From Salinispora oceanensis (lineage in GTDB: Bacteria; Actinomycetota; Actinomycetes; Mycobacteriales; Micromonosporaceae), in assembly GCF_000383575.1 (NCBI RefSeq), contig NZ_KB911579.1, positions 685,707 to 749,706 of the forward strand: a stretch of 64,000 nucleotides of DNA. The letters are read 5' to 3'. Both the position numbers and the translations under genes were made by a program. This document shows positions 1-9,990 of the stretch, piece after piece. Positions within the stretch are counted from its first letter, which is position 1; the number at the start of each line of letters is the position of its first letter. The notes below the pieces were generated by a model. It was not told the origin of the DNA. It saw only the letters and a list, made by a program, of their open reading frames with translations, and did no database searches.

Positions 1-1
1 C

Positions 2-571
2 CTCGTCACGCTGGTGCTCTTCGCCGCCGACCGCTCCGGGCGGATCCTGATCGAGGCCGGCCCGTTCCTGGTCACCTCCGGCGTGCTGATCACCGCGCTC
101 GGTCTGGTGTTGCGCATGTTCGCGGTAGCCCTGCCGGGATTGATCGTGGTGGCGACCACCGACCCGACCGACCTGGCCGACGCGCTGGTGCAGAACGCCA
201 GACTGTCCGCCCGCTTCGCCTACGGGGCGCTGGCGGCGTTCCGGTTGGTGCCGCTACTCGCCCAGGAGTGGCAGATGATCAGCATGGCGCGGCGGGCCCG
301 GGGCATCGACGCCGGCCGTGACCCGCTGGCCCGGCTCCGGCTCTTCGGGTCGACCGCGTTCACCCTGCTGGTCGGCGCAATCCGCCGCGGGACCCGACTC
401 GCGGTGGCGATGGACGCCAGAGGCTTCGACGCCACGACCCCCCGATCGATGGCCCGCCGCCAACACTTCGGCCACGCCGACGGTCTCCTGATCGCCGGTG
501 CGGCGGTACTGGCCGGTGCCGCGCTCGCGGTCAGCGTCGCCGTCGGCACGTTCCGCCCCCTGATCGGCTGA
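2..571 (+). CDS. ECF transporter transmembrane (T) component, CbiQ/EcfT family, 5'-truncated by window edge
   Basis: This is the C-terminal part of the integral membrane subunit of an energy-coupling-factor importer, which links the ATPase pair to a substrate-binding S component for vitamin or metal uptake. The reading frame is open to the left edge, so the true start lies outside the window. Hydrophobic helices are followed by the coupling region with both family signatures: the short motif ARRARG and, about 40 residues later, AMDARGF. A final hydrophobic helix ends the protein. The substrate cannot be told without the S component, which is not visible. The downstream gnd gene is separated by about 100 bp and is probably transcribed separately. 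Confidence 0.85.
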   Translation, partial: LVTLVLFAADRSGRILIEAGPFLVTSGVLITALGLVLRMFAVALPGLIVVATTDPTDLADALVQNARLSARFAYGALAAFRLVPLLAQEWQMISMARRARGIDAGRDPLARLRLFGSTAFTLLVGAIRRGTRLAVAMDARGFDATTPRSMARRQHFGHADGLLIAGAAVLAGAALAVSVAVGTFRPLIG

Positions 572-670
572 CTGCCGGACCAGAACAACACCCCGGTGGA
601 GTGGCCGCGGACCAGCGGAACGTGGAGCGCGATACGGTCACAGGCGAACTTCGAGGTGGAGGTGGCGGGG

Positions 671-2107
671 ATGAGCGGGCAGGCACAGATCGGCGTTACC
701 GGGCTGGCGGTGATGGGCCGCAATCTCGCCCGGAACCTGGCCCGCAACGGCTTCGTCGTGGCGGTGCACAACCGCTCTCCAGAACGGACCCGCCGGCTGG
801 TCGCCGAGCACGGCGAGGAGGGGCGGTTCGTCCCCACCGACTCGCTGGCCGACTTCGTCGCCGCGTTGGAGCGCCCCCGGGCGGTCATCACGATGGTCAA
901 GGCCGGCGCCCCGACCGACGCCGTCATTGACGAGTTGGTACCGCTGCTCGATGCCGGTGACATCATCGTCGACTGTGGCAACGCCCACTTCGCCGACACC
1001 CGACGGCGCGAGGAGGCGCTGCGCAAGCAGGGACTGCACTTCGTCGGCACCGGTGTCTCCGGCGGCGAGGAGGGCGCGTTGTGGGGGCCGAGCATCATGC
1101 CGGGCGGCTCCGCCGAGTCCTACCAGAAGCTGGGGCCGATCTTCGAACGGATCGCGGCGCAGGTGGACGGTGAGCCCTGCTGCCGGCACATCGGGCCGGA
1201 CGGTGCCGGCCACTTCGTCAAGATGGTCCACAACGGCATCGAGTACGCCGACATGCAGCTCATCGCCGAGGCGTACGACCTGCTGCGGGTTGGACTGAAC
1301 GCGACCCCGGCCGAGTTGGCGGAGATCTTCCGACAGTGGAACTCCAGCGAGCTGGAGTCGTACCTCATCGAGATCACCGCTGACGTGCTCGGGCACACCG
1401 ACGCCAGCACCGGGCGGGCCTTCGTGGACATCGTGCTCGACCAGGCGGAGCAGAAGGGCACCGGACGCTGGACCGTGCAGAACGCCCTGGACCTCGGCAT
1501 CCCGATCACCGGCATCGCCGAGGCGACGTTCGCGCGTTCCCTCTCCGGGCACGCCGACCAGCGCGCGGCCGTCCGCCATGCCTTCGGCGACCCGGGCCCG
1601 ACCTGGGAGGTTCCGGATCGGGACGCCTTTGTCGAGGACGTCCGGCGCGCGCTGCTGGCCACCAAGATCATCGCGTATGCGCAGGGCTTCGACCAGATTC
1701 GGGCCGGCAGCCAGGAGTACGACTGGGACATCGACCTGGGCGGCACCGCCACGATCTGGCGCGGCGGATGCATCATCCGGGCCCGCTTCCTCGACCGGAT
1801 CCGGCAGGCCTACGACGACCAGCCCGACCTGCCCACGCTGCTGGTGGCGCCGTGGTTCGCCGACGCCGTACGCGCCGGGTTGTCGGGCTGGCGGCGCGTG
1901 GTCGCCGAGGCTGCCCACGCCGGTGTGCCCACCCCCGCGTTCGCCTCGTCCCTGTCCTACTTCGACGCGCTACGCGCGGACCGGCTACCGGCGGCCCTGA
2001 TCCAGGGCCTGCGGGACAACTTCGGCGCCCACACCTACCGCCGGGTTGACCGCGACGGTTCCTTCCACACCCTCTGGGCTGGCGACCGCGGTGAGGTCGA
2101 AGCCTGA
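671..2107 (+). CDS. gnd: 6-phosphogluconate dehydrogenase, decarboxylating
   Basis: Oxidative pentose-phosphate enzyme that converts 6-phosphogluconate to ribulose 5-phosphate and CO2, reducing NADP+. The 478-residue protein is the normal length of the long form. The Rossmann motif lies at residues 8-19 (GVTGLAVMGRNL), the substrate loop GVSGGEEGA near 128-136, and the catalytic Lys184 sits in HFVKMVHNG, followed by Glu191. The C-terminal tail has the family-typical FGAHTYRR segment. I chose the ATG at 671 because a purine-rich GGAGGTGG precedes it and the Rossmann strand starts a few residues later. The frame is open 25 codons further upstream, but that stretch has no domain character. The gene converges on uppS. 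Confidence 0.95.
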   Translation: MSGQAQIGVTGLAVMGRNLARNLARNGFVVAVHNRSPERTRRLVAEHGEEGRFVPTDSLADFVAALERPRAVITMVKAGAPTDAVIDELVPLLDAGDIIVDCGNAHFADTRRREEALRKQGLHFVGTGVSGGEEGALWGPSIMPGGSAESYQKLGPIFERIAAQVDGEPCCRHIGPDGAGHFVKMVHNGIEYADMQLIAEAYDLLRVGLNATPAELAEIFRQWNSSELESYLIEITADVLGHTDASTGRAFVDIVLDQAEQKGTGRWTVQNALDLGIPITGIAEATFARSLSGHADQRAAVRHAFGDPGPTWEVPDRDAFVEDVRRALLATKIIAYAQGFDQIRAGSQEYDWDIDLGGTATIWRGGCIIRARFLDRIRQAYDDQPDLPTLLVAPWFADAVRAGLSGWRRVVAEAAHAGVPTPAFASSLSYFDALRADRLPAALIQGLRDNFGAHTYRRVDRDGSFHTLWAGDRGEVEA

Positions 2108-2128
2108 CCCCGGGCGCTCGGGGTCAGG
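2103..2128. terminator. Bidirectional terminator palindrome between gnd and uppS
   Basis: A perfect 10-bp inverted repeat, CCTGACCCCG and CGGGGTCAGG, with a 6-base loop. Both stop codons of the convergent genes lie in the two arms: TGA 2105-2107 on plus and TGA 2124-2126 on minus. It has no long T tract, which is common in high-GC genomes. Confidence 0.6.
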
Positions 2129-2936
2129 TGGTCGGCGCCACCGGGTTCGGTAGCGCTCCGCCAAACCGGCGGTCCCGCTGGGCGTAGAGCTCACAGGCGT
2201 ACCAGAGGTGCCGGCGGTCGAAGTCCGGCCAGAGTGTGTCCAGGAAGACCAGTTCGGCGTAGGCGCTCTGCCAGAGCATGAAGTTCGAGGTGCGTTGCTC
2301 TCCGGAGGGGCGCAGGAAGAGATCCACGTCGGGGACCTCCGGGTGGTAGAGATGGCGGGCCAGGGTCTTCTCGGTGACCTTGGCTGGGTCGAGCCGGCCG
2401 GCGGCCACCTCCCGGGCGATCGCGGCGGCGGCGTCGGCGATCTCGGCCTGCCCGCCATAGTTGACGCAGAACTGCAGGGTGAGCGTGGAGTTGCCGCGGG
2501 ACATCTCCTCGGCCGCCTGCAACTCCGAGATGACGCTCTTCCACAGCCGCCCGGACCGGCCGGACCAGACAACCCGTACGCCCAGGTCGACAAGCTGGTC
2601 ACGGCGGCGGCGGAGCACATCCCGGTTGAAGCCCATCAGGAAGCGCACCTCGTCCGGCGAACGCCGCCAGTTCTCCGTCGAGAACGCGTACGCCGACAGG
2701 TACGGAATGCCCAGCTCGATCGCGCCCTGAACGGCGTCGAAGAGGGAGAACTCTCCCGCCTCATGCCCTTTTGTACGCGGAAGCCCGCGTTCCTTGGCCC
2801 ACCGGCCGTTGCCGTCCATCACCACCGCGACGTGCCGCGGCAACGCCTCGGCGGGCAGCGCCGGTGGCCGGGCACCGGACGGGTGGGGGGTGGGCGGCAC
2901 CGGCGTACGGCCGGGGCGCCTGATCGATCGGATCAC
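2124..2936 (-). CDS. uppS: Isoprenyl (polyprenyl) diphosphate synthase, cis-prenyltransferase
   Basis: Builds the long-chain (Z)-polyprenyl diphosphate used as carrier lipid for peptidoglycan and envelope glycans. The 270-residue protein carries the cis-prenyltransferase signature MDGNGRWAK at residues 40-48, with the catalytic Asp41. The C-terminal motif [11 protein letters not shown] and the E-x-Y-A-E-type segment also match the family. I placed the start at GTG 2936, where AGGGAG lies 8 bases upstream inside the end of recO. The frame runs further upstream but only in recO-antisense-like sequence. It begins 5 bp after the recO stop, so translational coupling is likely. Chain length (undeca- or decaprenyl) cannot be read from sequence; the actinobacterial orthologue downstream of recO makes decaprenyl diphosphate. 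Confidence 0.95.
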   Translation of the reverse strand: MIRSIRRPGRTPVPPTPHPSGARPPALPAEALPRHVAVVMDGNGRWAKERGLPRTKGHEAGEFSLFDAVQGAIELGIPYLSAYAFSTENWRRSPDEVRFLMGFNRDVLRRRRDQLVDLGVRVVWSGRSGRLWKSVISELQAAEEMSRGNSTLTLQFCVNYGGQAEIADAAAAIAREVAAGRLDPAKVTEKTLARHLYHPEVPDVDLFLRPSGEQRTSNFMLWQSAYAELVFLDTLWPDFDRRHLWYACELYAQRDRRFGGALPNPVAPTT

Positions 2937-2941
2937 TCGGT

Positions 2942-3778
2942 CTACTCCCTGTCCACGCCGGCCACGGCCGGCCCGACTCCGCCGGCCGGCGTCCCGACCG
3001 CGCCGGCGGCCGGACCGCCCCGGTCCACCAGCGGCAGCGAGCGTAACGCGCGCTCCAGATGCCACTGCAGGTGCGCCGCGACCAGCCCGCTGCACTCTCG
3101 ACGAACACCGTTCTCGGCGGCGTCGGCAACCCGCCAGTCACCGCTGGTGAGCGCGGTCATCAGGTCAATGGTGGCCGGTGCGGGGTGGGCCGCGCCGGGC
3201 GGCCGACAGTCGAGGCAGACGGCACCGCCGGCCGGGACGGAGAAGGCCCGGTGCCGCCCCGGCGTGCCGCAGACCGCGCAGCCGGCCAGCGCCGGCGCCC
3301 ACCCAGCCAGGGCCATGCCACGCAGCAGGTACGCGTCCAGCACCAGGGTCGCCGCGTGCTCCCCGTCGGCCAGCGCACGCAGCGCCCCCAGGGTTAGTTG
3401 GAACAACCGCAGCGACGGTTCCCGCTCGACCGGGGTGAGCCGCTCCGCGGTCTCGCAGACCGCACTCGCCGCTGTGTAGCGGGGGTAGTCGCCGAGGAGG
3501 CGCTTGCCGTACAGGTCAATGCCCTCGACCTGGCTGACCGTGTGCAGCGAGCTGCCCTGCTGGCCCTTCGGGTCGCCGGCGAGTTGCAGGTCGATATGGC
3601 CGAAGGGCTCCAGCCGGGCGCCGAACTTGCTGGTGATCCGGCGCACTCCGCGGGCCACCGCGCGCAGCCGCCCGTGCCGACGGCTGAGCAGGGTGATGAT
3701 GCGATCCGACTCGCCGAGCTTCTGCACGCGCAGCACCACCGCGTCGTCACGGTAGAGCTGTCGGCGGTACCCGGCCAT
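2942..3778 (-). CDS. recO: DNA repair protein RecO
   Basis: Recombination mediator of the RecFOR pathway that binds single-stranded DNA and helps load RecA on gaps. The 278-residue length is usual for actinobacteria. Residues 1-80 form the OB-fold (start [16 protein letters not shown]). A helical domain follows, holding a zinc knuckle with Cys167, Cys170, Cys188 and Cys191. The last 30 residues are rich in Pro, Gly and Ala and look disordered. It is followed at 5 bp by uppS. In mycobacteria recO sits close to era with an amidase gene between; here an acyltransferase gene takes that place. Confidence 0.95.
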   Translation of the reverse strand: MAGYRRQLYRDDAVVLRVQKLGESDRIITLLSRRHGRLRAVARGVRRITSKFGARLEPFGHIDLQLAGDPKGQQGSSLHTVSQVEGIDLYGKRLLGDYPRYTAASAVCETAERLTPVEREPSLRLFQLTLGALRALADGEHAATLVLDAYLLRGMALAGWAPALAGCAVCGTPGRHRAFSVPAGGAVCLDCRPPGAAHPAPATIDLMTALTSGDWRVADAAENGVRRECSGLVAAHLQWHLERALRSLPLVDRGGPAAGAVGTPAGGVGPAVAGVDRE

Positions 3779-3841
3779 CGGATCATTCTCCCTCAGGGTG
3801 ACAGCTCCGGGCGGGCTCGGGGTGGACGCGGCGCCGGATGG

Positions 3842-5041
3842 TCATCGTGCGTTGCTCTCGACGCTCCCAGTCTGTACGCGCTCGCTCTCCGCCGACCGGG
3901 GCGCCGGCACCACCGGCTGCTTCCGCGCCGTCCCGGCCTGGTCCGCCGAATCGACCGCGGCCTGCTTCGCCGCCCCCCCGGGCGTGGCTGCCGCCCCCTC
4001 AGACCTAGCTGCCGCCCCCTCGGGCGTAGTTGTCGTTCGCCGTCCGAAACCGGGGATCAACTCGGGCCGGCGCCGGGCCGCGACGTCCTCAACCCAGCCG
4101 ACAAGCAGGATGACGACCCCGAGCAGGGCGAATACCAGCACGACCCGGATGGCCAGGCCGAGCAGATTCTGGTGCGACCAACCAACCACGTCCACCAGCG
4201 GGGTGAGCGCTGCCACGAAGGCCATGTGCCACAGGTACACGGTGAGTGCGCGCCGGTTGACCAGGGTGACCAGCCGACTGAAGAACGCGTTGCGGTCGAT
4301 CCACGCTGTTCTCGCCGGCTCCCGCCCGAGCACGACCAGGATGACACCGGCCGACCAGAGGGCGTTGGCGAGCGGATTTCCGTTGAGGTCGAGCCCCTTG
4401 GTACCGGGCTGGGTCAGGTTCCACCAGCCGCCGAGGGCGACCAGAGCGATCGCGGTCGGCCACAGGACGCGGTTGGCGAGTCGGCGCAGCATCCCCGCCT
4501 GGTGGGCGAAGCCCAACATCCACGCCCCGAAGTACAGGCCGAACTGCTGCACCACCATCGGCGGATTCGGGTACACCCCCAGTTCGATCGCCACCGTCAG
4601 CGCGTACGGGGCGATCAGGGTGGGCAGCGGGAACCGACGGAACAACCACAACGCCAGCGGCGAGACGAGGACAAACCAGAGGTAGTTGCGCAGGTACCAG
4701 ATCGGGCCCAGCACCGGTATTCCCCAGTCGTTCCGCGGTGGGTCGGCTACCGGGAAGAGCCAGAGCAGGAGCTTTGGGGTGAACGCCAGGCCGCTGAGCA
4801 GCATCGCGGGCACCAAGATCGCGCCGAGCACCCAGAACGACGGCAGCAGCCGCCGCAACCGACGACCGACCGCCGCCGTCCCGAACCGATACAGGGACGC
4901 CGCCATCAGCGATCCAGCCAGCGCGAACATCACCGACATCGCGGGAAAGACCAGCGTCATGGTGGCCCACCCGGTTACGTGGTAGACCACGACCCGGACA
5001 ACGGCGAGGGCACGCAGCAGATCTAGGTAACGATTTCGCAT
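3842..5041 (-). CDS. Acyltransferase family 3 membrane protein (OafA/YrhL type)
   Basis: Integral membrane O-acyltransferase that probably acetylates or acylates a glycan, lipid or secondary metabolite; the substrate is unknown. The 399-residue protein starts MRNRYLDLLRALAVVRVVVYH. It contains the family's conserved Arg10 and His21 spacing on the first helix, and about ten hydrophobic helices to residue 330. The last 65 residues are a soluble tail with a repeated APSEGAAA-like, Ala-rich pattern, probably cytoplasmic and disordered. Spacers of 63 bp to recO and 166 bp to era suggest its own promoter. It interrupts a gene order (era to recO) that is compact in other actinobacteria, so it may be a lineage-specific insertion. 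Confidence 0.85.
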   Translation of the reverse strand: MRNRYLDLLRALAVVRVVVYHVTGWATMTLVFPAMSVMFALAGSLMAASLYRFGTAAVGRRLRRLLPSFWVLGAILVPAMLLSGLAFTPKLLLWLFPVADPPRNDWGIPVLGPIWYLRNYLWFVLVSPLALWLFRRFPLPTLIAPYALTVAIELGVYPNPPMVVQQFGLYFGAWMLGFAHQAGMLRRLANRVLWPTAIALVALGGWWNLTQPGTKGLDLNGNPLANALWSAGVILVVLGREPARTAWIDRNAFFSRLVTLVNRRALTVYLWHMAFVAALTPLVDVVGWSHQNLLGLAIRVVLVFALLGVVILLVGWVEDVAARRRPELIPGFGRRTTTTPEGAAARSEGAAATPGGAAKQAAVDSADQAGTARKQPVVPAPRSAESERVQTGSVESNAR

Positions 5042-5207
5042 CAGCTCGCTACTGGTTTCGGACGAGGGGAGGGAAACACAATCCCCTACCCTCCGCCCGT
5101 GACCTGGAATGCGCGAGACCCGCCGGCGGAAAAGTGAAATTCCTCATCGGTACCACCGAAGGCTGACAAGCCACTCGGAACACTCGGCCACAAGCCGGGC
5201 GCCCCGG

Positions 5208-6107
5208 CTAGAAGCCGAGCTTACGGAGCTGTTTCGGGTCCCGCTGCCAGTCCTTCGCCACCCGTACGTGCAGGTCGAGGTAGACCCGGGTGCCGAGCAG
5301 CTCCTCGATCTGCCGCCGCGCCCGGATGCCGACATCCCGAAGCCGGCTGGCCCGGTGCCCGATCACGATCGCCTTCTGGCTCGGCCGCTCGACGTACACA
5401 TCGGCGTAGATCTTGATGACCCGTTCCGCGGGGATCATCTCCTCCACCACCACCGCGATGGAGTGGGGCAACTCGTCACGCACCCCCTCCAGCGCCGCCT
5501 CCCGGATCAGCTCGGCGACCAACACCTGCTCCGGTTCCTCGGTGAGCATGTCGTCCGGGTAGAGCTGTGGTGACTCCGGCAGGTAGCGGGTCATCACGTC
5601 CACCAGCGTGTCGACCTGATGCCCGGAGACCGCACTGACCGGCACGACCTCCGCGAAGTCCGCCAGTTCACTCACCGCGACCAGCTGCTTGGCCAGCTGC
5701 TCCCGGTCGACCAGGTCGGTCTTCGTCACCACCGCGAGCACGGTCGCCTTCAGCTCGGCCAACTCGCCGGAGATGAAGCGGTCGCCCCGGCCGATCGGCT
5801 CGTCCGCCGGGATGCAGAGGCCGATCACGTCAACCTCGCTCCACGTCTGCCGCACCAGATCGTTGAGGCGCTCGCCGAGCAGCGTCCGGGGCCGGTGCAG
5901 GCCCGGCGTGTCAACCAGCACGAGCTGCGAGTCGGGCCGGTGCAGCACCGCCCGAATAACGTGCCGGGTTGTCTGCGGCTTACTCGAGGTGATGGCGATC
6001 TTCTGCCCGACGATCGCGTTGGTCAACGTCGACTTACCGGCGTTTGGCCGTCCCACGAAGCAGCCAAAGCCCGCCCGGTACGGCTGCCGAGGGTTCACGG
6101 AAGTCAC
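5208..6107 (-). CDS. era: Ribosome-assembly GTPase Era
   Basis: Essential-type GTPase that binds the 3' end of 16S rRNA during small-subunit maturation. The 299-residue protein has the G1 loop GRPNAGKST at 19-27, G3 DTPG, and G4 TKTD. A C-terminal KH RNA-binding domain ends in KQLRKLGF. The GTG start overlaps the TGA of the upstream cytidine deaminase-like gene (GTGA), showing translational coupling. It is the last gene of the phoH-ybeY-CNNM-cda-era run, so ribosome maturation factors YbeY and Era share a transcript. Confidence 0.96.
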   Translation of the reverse strand: MTSVNPRQPYRAGFGCFVGRPNAGKSTLTNAIVGQKIAITSSKPQTTRHVIRAVLHRPDSQLVLVDTPGLHRPRTLLGERLNDLVRQTWSEVDVIGLCIPADEPIGRGDRFISGELAELKATVLAVVTKTDLVDREQLAKQLVAVSELADFAEVVPVSAVSGHQVDTLVDVMTRYLPESPQLYPDDMLTEEPEQVLVAELIREAALEGVRDELPHSIAVVVEEMIPAERVIKIYADVYVERPSQKAIVIGHRASRLRDVGIRARRQIEELLGTRVYLDLHVRVAKDWQRDPKQLRKLGF

Positions 6108-6481
6108 TCGGCCACCGTCCCGAGGAGCGTGCCGTCCGGAGCCGCCACGTGGATCGGCGCGTCGGCGGCGAGGTCACGGACCGCCGCGTGGCCAGCACCG
6201 TCCAGCGTTGACGCCTCGGTCACCACCGCCGCGGCCTCCAGCCGGGTACAGCCAGCCGCCGCCGCCGAGCCCACCGCGAGCTGAAGCGCGGTCAACGCCA
6301 GCGAAGGCAGCGAGACGCTCGCCGCGGCGTATGTCCGACCGTCCTGGTCCCGGACCGCGGCACCTTCGACGGCACCGATCCGGCCGCGCGCCCCCCGGGC
6401 CAGGACGACCAGTTTGGCGTCCTCGGCGGTCAGCTCCACCGGGGTGGCCCCGGTAGTCGGTACGGCGGGTGACTCAGGCAT
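6104..6481 (-). CDS. Cytidine deaminase-like fold protein without zinc ligands
   Basis: A small protein of 125 residues, always found next to era in actinobacteria (mycobacterial counterpart Rv2365c by position). After about 20 disordered N-terminal residues the sequence follows a cytidine deaminase-like fold, with [19 protein letters not shown] and AAAVVTEAS. The two zinc-binding signatures of active cytidine deaminases, H/C-A-E and P-C-x-x-C, are absent, so catalysis is unlikely. A structural or regulatory role in the operon is inference. The ATG overlaps the TGA of the upstream CNNM gene by 8 bases, and its own stop overlaps the era start by 4 bases. Confidence 0.75.
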   Translation of the reverse strand: MPESPAVPTTGATPVELTAEDAKLVVLARGARGRIGAVEGAAVRDQDGRTYAAASVSLPSLALTALQLAVGSAAAAGCTRLEAAAVVTEASTLDGAGHAAVRDLAADAPIHVAAPDGTLLGTVAE

Positions 6482-7868
6482 CGGCGGGTTGCCTCTCCTC
6501 GGCTTGGTCGGTGTCGCCCGGGGCGTCGGCGGACTCACCACGTCCCGGATCGTGCTGTTGGTCGGCCGGCTCCACCCGGCGCACCAGGACCGTGTCGATC
6601 CGATTGCGCCGCCCGGTGGTGCCCTCAGCGAGCAGCCGCAGACCGGCCACCTCAACCTGGGCGCCGGGGATCGGGACCCGGCCCAGGGACTGCGCGAGCA
6701 GGCCACCCACCGTCTCCACCTCATCGCTGGGCAGCTCGGTGTCGAACAACTCGCCGAGGTCCTCCACGGGTAGCCGCGCGGTGACCCGCACCGCGTCGTC
6801 GTCGAGGTGCTCGACCGGCGGACGCTCAACATCGTACTCGTCGGTGATCTCGCCGACGATCTCCTCCAGGATGTCCTCGATGGTGACCAGCCCGCCGGTC
6901 CCGCCGTACTCGTCAACGACGATCACCAGGTGGTTCCGGGCAGCCTGCATCTCCGAGAGGAGATCATCAACCGGCTTGGACTCCGGCACGAAGGTGGCCG
7001 GACGCATCAGCTCGGCCACCGGGAGACGCCGGTCCTCCGGGGCACCGCCCTGCGTACGCCGGATCAGATCCTTCAGGTAGAGCACGCCGAGCACATCGTC
7101 AACGCTCTCGCCGATGACCGGAATGCGGGAGAAACCGGACCGCAGAAAGAGCGCCAAGGCCTGGGAGAGCATCTTGTGCCGCTCGATCCAGACCATCTCG
7201 GTGCGCGGCACCATCACCTCGCGGACGATGGTGTCACCGAGCGCGAAAACCGAGTGGATCATCTGCCGCTCGCCATGCTCCACCACGCCGCGCTGCTCGG
7301 CCAGATCGACCAGCTCGCGCAGCTCCACCTGGGTGGCGAAGGGACCCTCCCGGAAACCGCGCCCCGGGGTGACCGCGTTACCGATCAGGATCAACAATGA
7401 GGCGAGGGGGTTGAGTGCCCGACCCAGCCAACGCACCAGCGGCGCCACCCCGCGACCCACCGCGTAGGCATGCTGCCGGCCGATGGTGCGCGGCCCGACG
7501 CCGACCACCACGAAGCTGACCACGGTCATCGCCCCGGCCGTCACCACCGCGGCCAGCCAACCGGCGCCGAGCGAGTCAACCGCAACCAGGGCTACCAGGG
7601 TGGTCGCGCTCAACTCGGCGAGCAACCGCAACAGCAGCAGCAGGTTGAGGTGCCGGACCACGTCCCCGGCGACGGACTGTAACGCTCGGGCGCCCCGGGC
7701 TCCGTCGCGGACCAACTCGGCCGCCCGGGCCGGCGAGACAGCGGCGAGCGCCGCCTCGGTCATCGCGATCAGGCCGGCGAGGACCACCAGCCCGGCCGCG
7801 AGGAGAACCAACTGCACGTCGGGGAGGCCGGACGTACCGGCCGTCGCTGCGGCAAGAGAGGCCATCAT
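6474..7868 (-). CDS. CNNM/CorC-HlyC family membrane protein with CBS domains
   Basis: Membrane protein of the divalent cation (Mg2+/Co2+) transport-associated family, once annotated as haemolysin. The 464 residues contain an N-terminal DUF21 block with four hydrophobic helices to about residue 185 and a CBS pair at about 200-330 (segments [11 protein letters not shown] and [13 protein letters not shown]). A CorC_HlyC transporter-associated domain ends near 430, followed by an acidic disordered tail. The start ATG overlaps the ybeY stop (ATGA) and an adjacent second ATG lies 3 bases downstream. It belongs to the phoH-to-era operon. Transport of Mg2+ is the family's accepted role; specificity here is not shown. 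Confidence 0.92.
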   Translation of the reverse strand: MMASLAAATAGTSGLPDVQLVLLAAGLVVLAGLIAMTEAALAAVSPARAAELVRDGARGARALQSVAGDVVRHLNLLLLLRLLAELSATTLVALVAVDSLGAGWLAAVVTAGAMTVVSFVVVGVGPRTIGRQHAYAVGRGVAPLVRWLGRALNPLASLLILIGNAVTPGRGFREGPFATQVELRELVDLAEQRGVVEHGERQMIHSVFALGDTIVREVMVPRTEMVWIERHKMLSQALALFLRSGFSRIPVIGESVDDVLGVLYLKDLIRRTQGGAPEDRRLPVAELMRPATFVPESKPVDDLLSEMQAARNHLVIVVDEYGGTGGLVTIEDILEEIVGEITDEYDVERPPVEHLDDDAVRVTARLPVEDLGELFDTELPSDEVETVGGLLAQSLGRVPIPGAQVEVAGLRLLAEGTTGRRNRIDTVLVRRVEPADQQHDPGRGESADAPGDTDQAEERQPADA

Positions 7869-8338
7869 CGTGACCGGGTCGACCGCCAGCTCACCAGCAG
7901 CCGGGCTTGGAGGGCGAACATCTCCCGCTCCTCCTCCGGCTCGGCGTGGTCGTAGCCGAGCAGGTGCAACACCCCGTGCACGGTGAGTAGGTGCAGCTCA
8001 TCGGCGGTGGAGTGACCCGCGGTGGTCGCCTGCTTCGCGGCCACCTCGGGGCAGAGCACGATGTCACCGAGCAACGCCGGCTCGGCACCGACGGTGGCGC
8101 TCTCCCCCGGCCCGTGGTCAACGCTGCCCTCGTCCATCGGGAAGGCGAGGACATCGGTCGGGCCGTCCCCGCCCATCCAGCGGTGGTTCAACTCAGCCAT
8201 GTAGTCGATATCGACAAGCAGCACGGACAGCTCGGCGAGCTGGTTGACCCCCATTTCGTCGAGGGCGTGCCGGGCGACGGCGAGTATCGCGTCGGTGTCG
8301 ACGTCAACCCCGGACTCATTGGCAATCTCGATGGACAC
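7865..8338 (-). CDS. ybeY: Endoribonuclease YbeY (rRNA maturation factor)
   Basis: Metal-dependent RNase involved in 16S rRNA 3'-end maturation and ribosome quality control. The 157-residue protein carries the signature [11 protein letters not shown] with His121, His125 and His131 as metal ligands. The GTG start is preceded by GGAAG at a normal distance. It follows phoH by 17 bp, and its stop overlaps the next gene, a conserved phoH-ybeY pairing. Confidence 0.96.
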   Translation of the reverse strand: MSIEIANESGVDVDTDAILAVARHALDEMGVNQLAELSVLLVDIDYMAELNHRWMGGDGPTDVLAFPMDEGSVDHGPGESATVGAEPALLGDIVLCPEVAAKQATTAGHSTADELHLLTVHGVLHLLGYDHAEPEEEREMFALQARLLVSWRSTRSR

Positions 8339-8355
8339 TTTCTTCCTTCGCTTCG

Positions 8356-9414
8356 TTAGCGACGCCGACCGGCGCGGCCACCCTGGGTGGGCCGCCCGGG
8401 CACCGCTTGCACGCTCTTCGCCTGCTGATTTTCCCGCTCCACGTCCCAGCGGGCGTACGCGTCAACGATCTCTCCGACCAGCCGGTGTCGGACCACATCC
8501 GAGCTGGAGAGCTGGGCGAAGTGCACATCCGCCACGTCGGTGAGGATCTCCCGGACGACCCGCAGGCCACTGGTCGTCCCGCCGGGAAGGTCCACCTGAG
8601 TGATGTCACCGGTAACAACGATCTTGGAACCGAAGCCGAGCCGGGTGAGGAACATCTTCATCTGCTCAGGCGTGGTGTTCTGCGCCTCGTCCAGGATGAT
8701 GAACGCGTCATTGAGCGTACGACCCCGCATGTACGCCAACGGCGCCACCTCGATCGTGCCCGCCGCCATCAGCTTCGGGATCGACTCCGGGTCAAGCATG
8801 TCGTGCAACGCGTCGTAAAGCGGCCGCAGATACGGGTCGATCTTCTCGTTCAGGGTGCCCGGCAGGAAGCCCAGCCGCTCACCCGCCTCGACCGCCGGCC
8901 GGGTGAGAATGATCCGGTTGACCTGCTTGGCTTGCAGCGCCTGGACCGCCTTCGCCATCGCCAGGTAGGTCTTGCCGGTACCGGCGGGACCGATGCCGAA
9001 GACGATGGTGTGCCCGTCAATGGCGTCCACGTAGCGCTTCTGCCCGAGGGTCTTGGGACGAATGGTGCGACCACGCCGGGAGAGGATGTCGAGCGTCAGA
9101 ACCTCGGCGGGCCGCTCGGCGCTGCCCTGCTCGAGCATGCCGACGGTGCGCCGAACGGCGTCGGTGGTCAGCGTCTCACCTTTCTCGATGAGTTCGATCA
9201 ATTCGCCGAAGAGCCGCTCGGCGAGAGCGTTGTCCGCGGGCGCGCCGGTGATCGTGATCTCGTTACCCCGGACATGCACGTCGCTACTCACGGAGCGCTC
9301 GACCAGTCGCAGGATCTCGTCCCCCGCACCGAGGAGATTGACCATGATCTTCGGTTCCGGGACGGTGATCCTGGTTTGTACCTGGGGCGGGCCGGGAGGC
9401 GGGGTACTGGTCAT
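8356..9414 (-). CDS. phoH: PhoH family ATPase
   Basis: Cytoplasmic P-loop ATPase related to the N-terminal half of RNA helicases; the PhoH family is implicated in RNA metabolism together with YbeY. The 352-residue form starts [10 protein letters not shown], followed by a KH-like segment at 25-90. Walker A GPAGTGKT lies at residues 142-149, and Walker [10 protein letters not shown] is near 240. The frame is open to 9498 and an upstream ATG there would add 28 residues. I prefer 9414 because it gives the length usual in actinobacteria, although neither start has a strong ribosome binding site. It is the first gene of the run to era. Confidence 0.93.
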   Translation of the reverse strand: MTSTPPPGPPQVQTRITVPEPKIMVNLLGAGDEILRLVERSVSSDVHVRGNEITITGAPADNALAERLFGELIELIEKGETLTTDAVRRTVGMLEQGSAERPAEVLTLDILSRRGRTIRPKTLGQKRYVDAIDGHTIVFGIGPAGTGKTYLAMAKAVQALQAKQVNRIILTRPAVEAGERLGFLPGTLNEKIDPYLRPLYDALHDMLDPESIPKLMAAGTIEVAPLAYMRGRTLNDAFIILDEAQNTTPEQMKMFLTRLGFGSKIVVTGDITQVDLPGGTTSGLRVVREILTDVADVHFAQLSSSDVVRHRLVGEIVDAYARWDVERENQQAKSVQAVPGRPTQGGRAGRRR

Positions 9415-9571
9415 AGGTTGGGCCGAGTGGCCCTGAGCCACCTGCTCTCGATCTCGGCGCCGGGCCGATCGCCGCGGCGTGCTGGGCGTTGCCCCCATCG
9501 TATCGGGTCAACCGCCGCGGCACCTCGCCCAATTCCCCTGCCGGCCACCGGTCGGCCGGTCCGCACGGCCG

Positions 9572-9934
9572 TCAGCCGGCGTTACCGGTCAGCATCGGCC
9601 CGAGCGGCGCACCACCGAGCAGGTGCGCGTGGACGTGGAAGACCTCCTGGCCGCCGTACGCCCCGGTGTTGAAGAGCAGCCGGAAGCCGTCACCGAGCAG
9701 CCCCTCCTCCTCGGCCACCGCGGCGGCGGTGGCGAGCACCTCAGCGGCGAGCCCCGGGTCCCCCTCCGCCAGGGTGGCCACGTCGGCATAGTGCTCCTTC
9801 GGGATCACCAGCACGTGCACTGGAGCCTTCGGACCGATGTCACGGAACGCGAGGGTTGTCGGAGTTTCCCGGACAACAGTGGCGGGAATCTCACCGGCGA
9901 CGATCCGGCAGAACAGACAGTCAGTTGTGCTCAC
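9572..9934 (-). CDS. HIT family nucleotide hydrolase (HINT-like)
   Basis: Histidine-triad protein likely to hydrolyse AMP-N or AMP-O linked substrates. Its 120 residues start at GTG (MSTTDCLFC). Cys6 and Cys9 with nearby His residues suggest the zinc site seen in many HINT proteins. The catalytic triad motif is HVHAH at residues 100-104. The frame remains open far upstream into sequence antisense to rsmE; the GTG at 9934 matches family N-termini. It lies 56 bp downstream of rsmE and 157 bp upstream of phoH, so it may be co-transcribed with rsmE. Confidence 0.93.
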   Translation of the reverse strand: MSTTDCLFCRIVAGEIPATVVRETPTTLAFRDIGPKAPVHVLVIPKEHYADVATLAEGDPGLAAEVLATAAAVAEEEGLLGDGFRLLFNTGAYGGQEVFHVHAHLLGGAPLGPMLTGNAG

Positions 9935-9990
9935 CGGAGCAGTGTAGGGAAAGGCTCCGGTCGCCGCCGCCCAGAGCGGGAGAACCTGCG

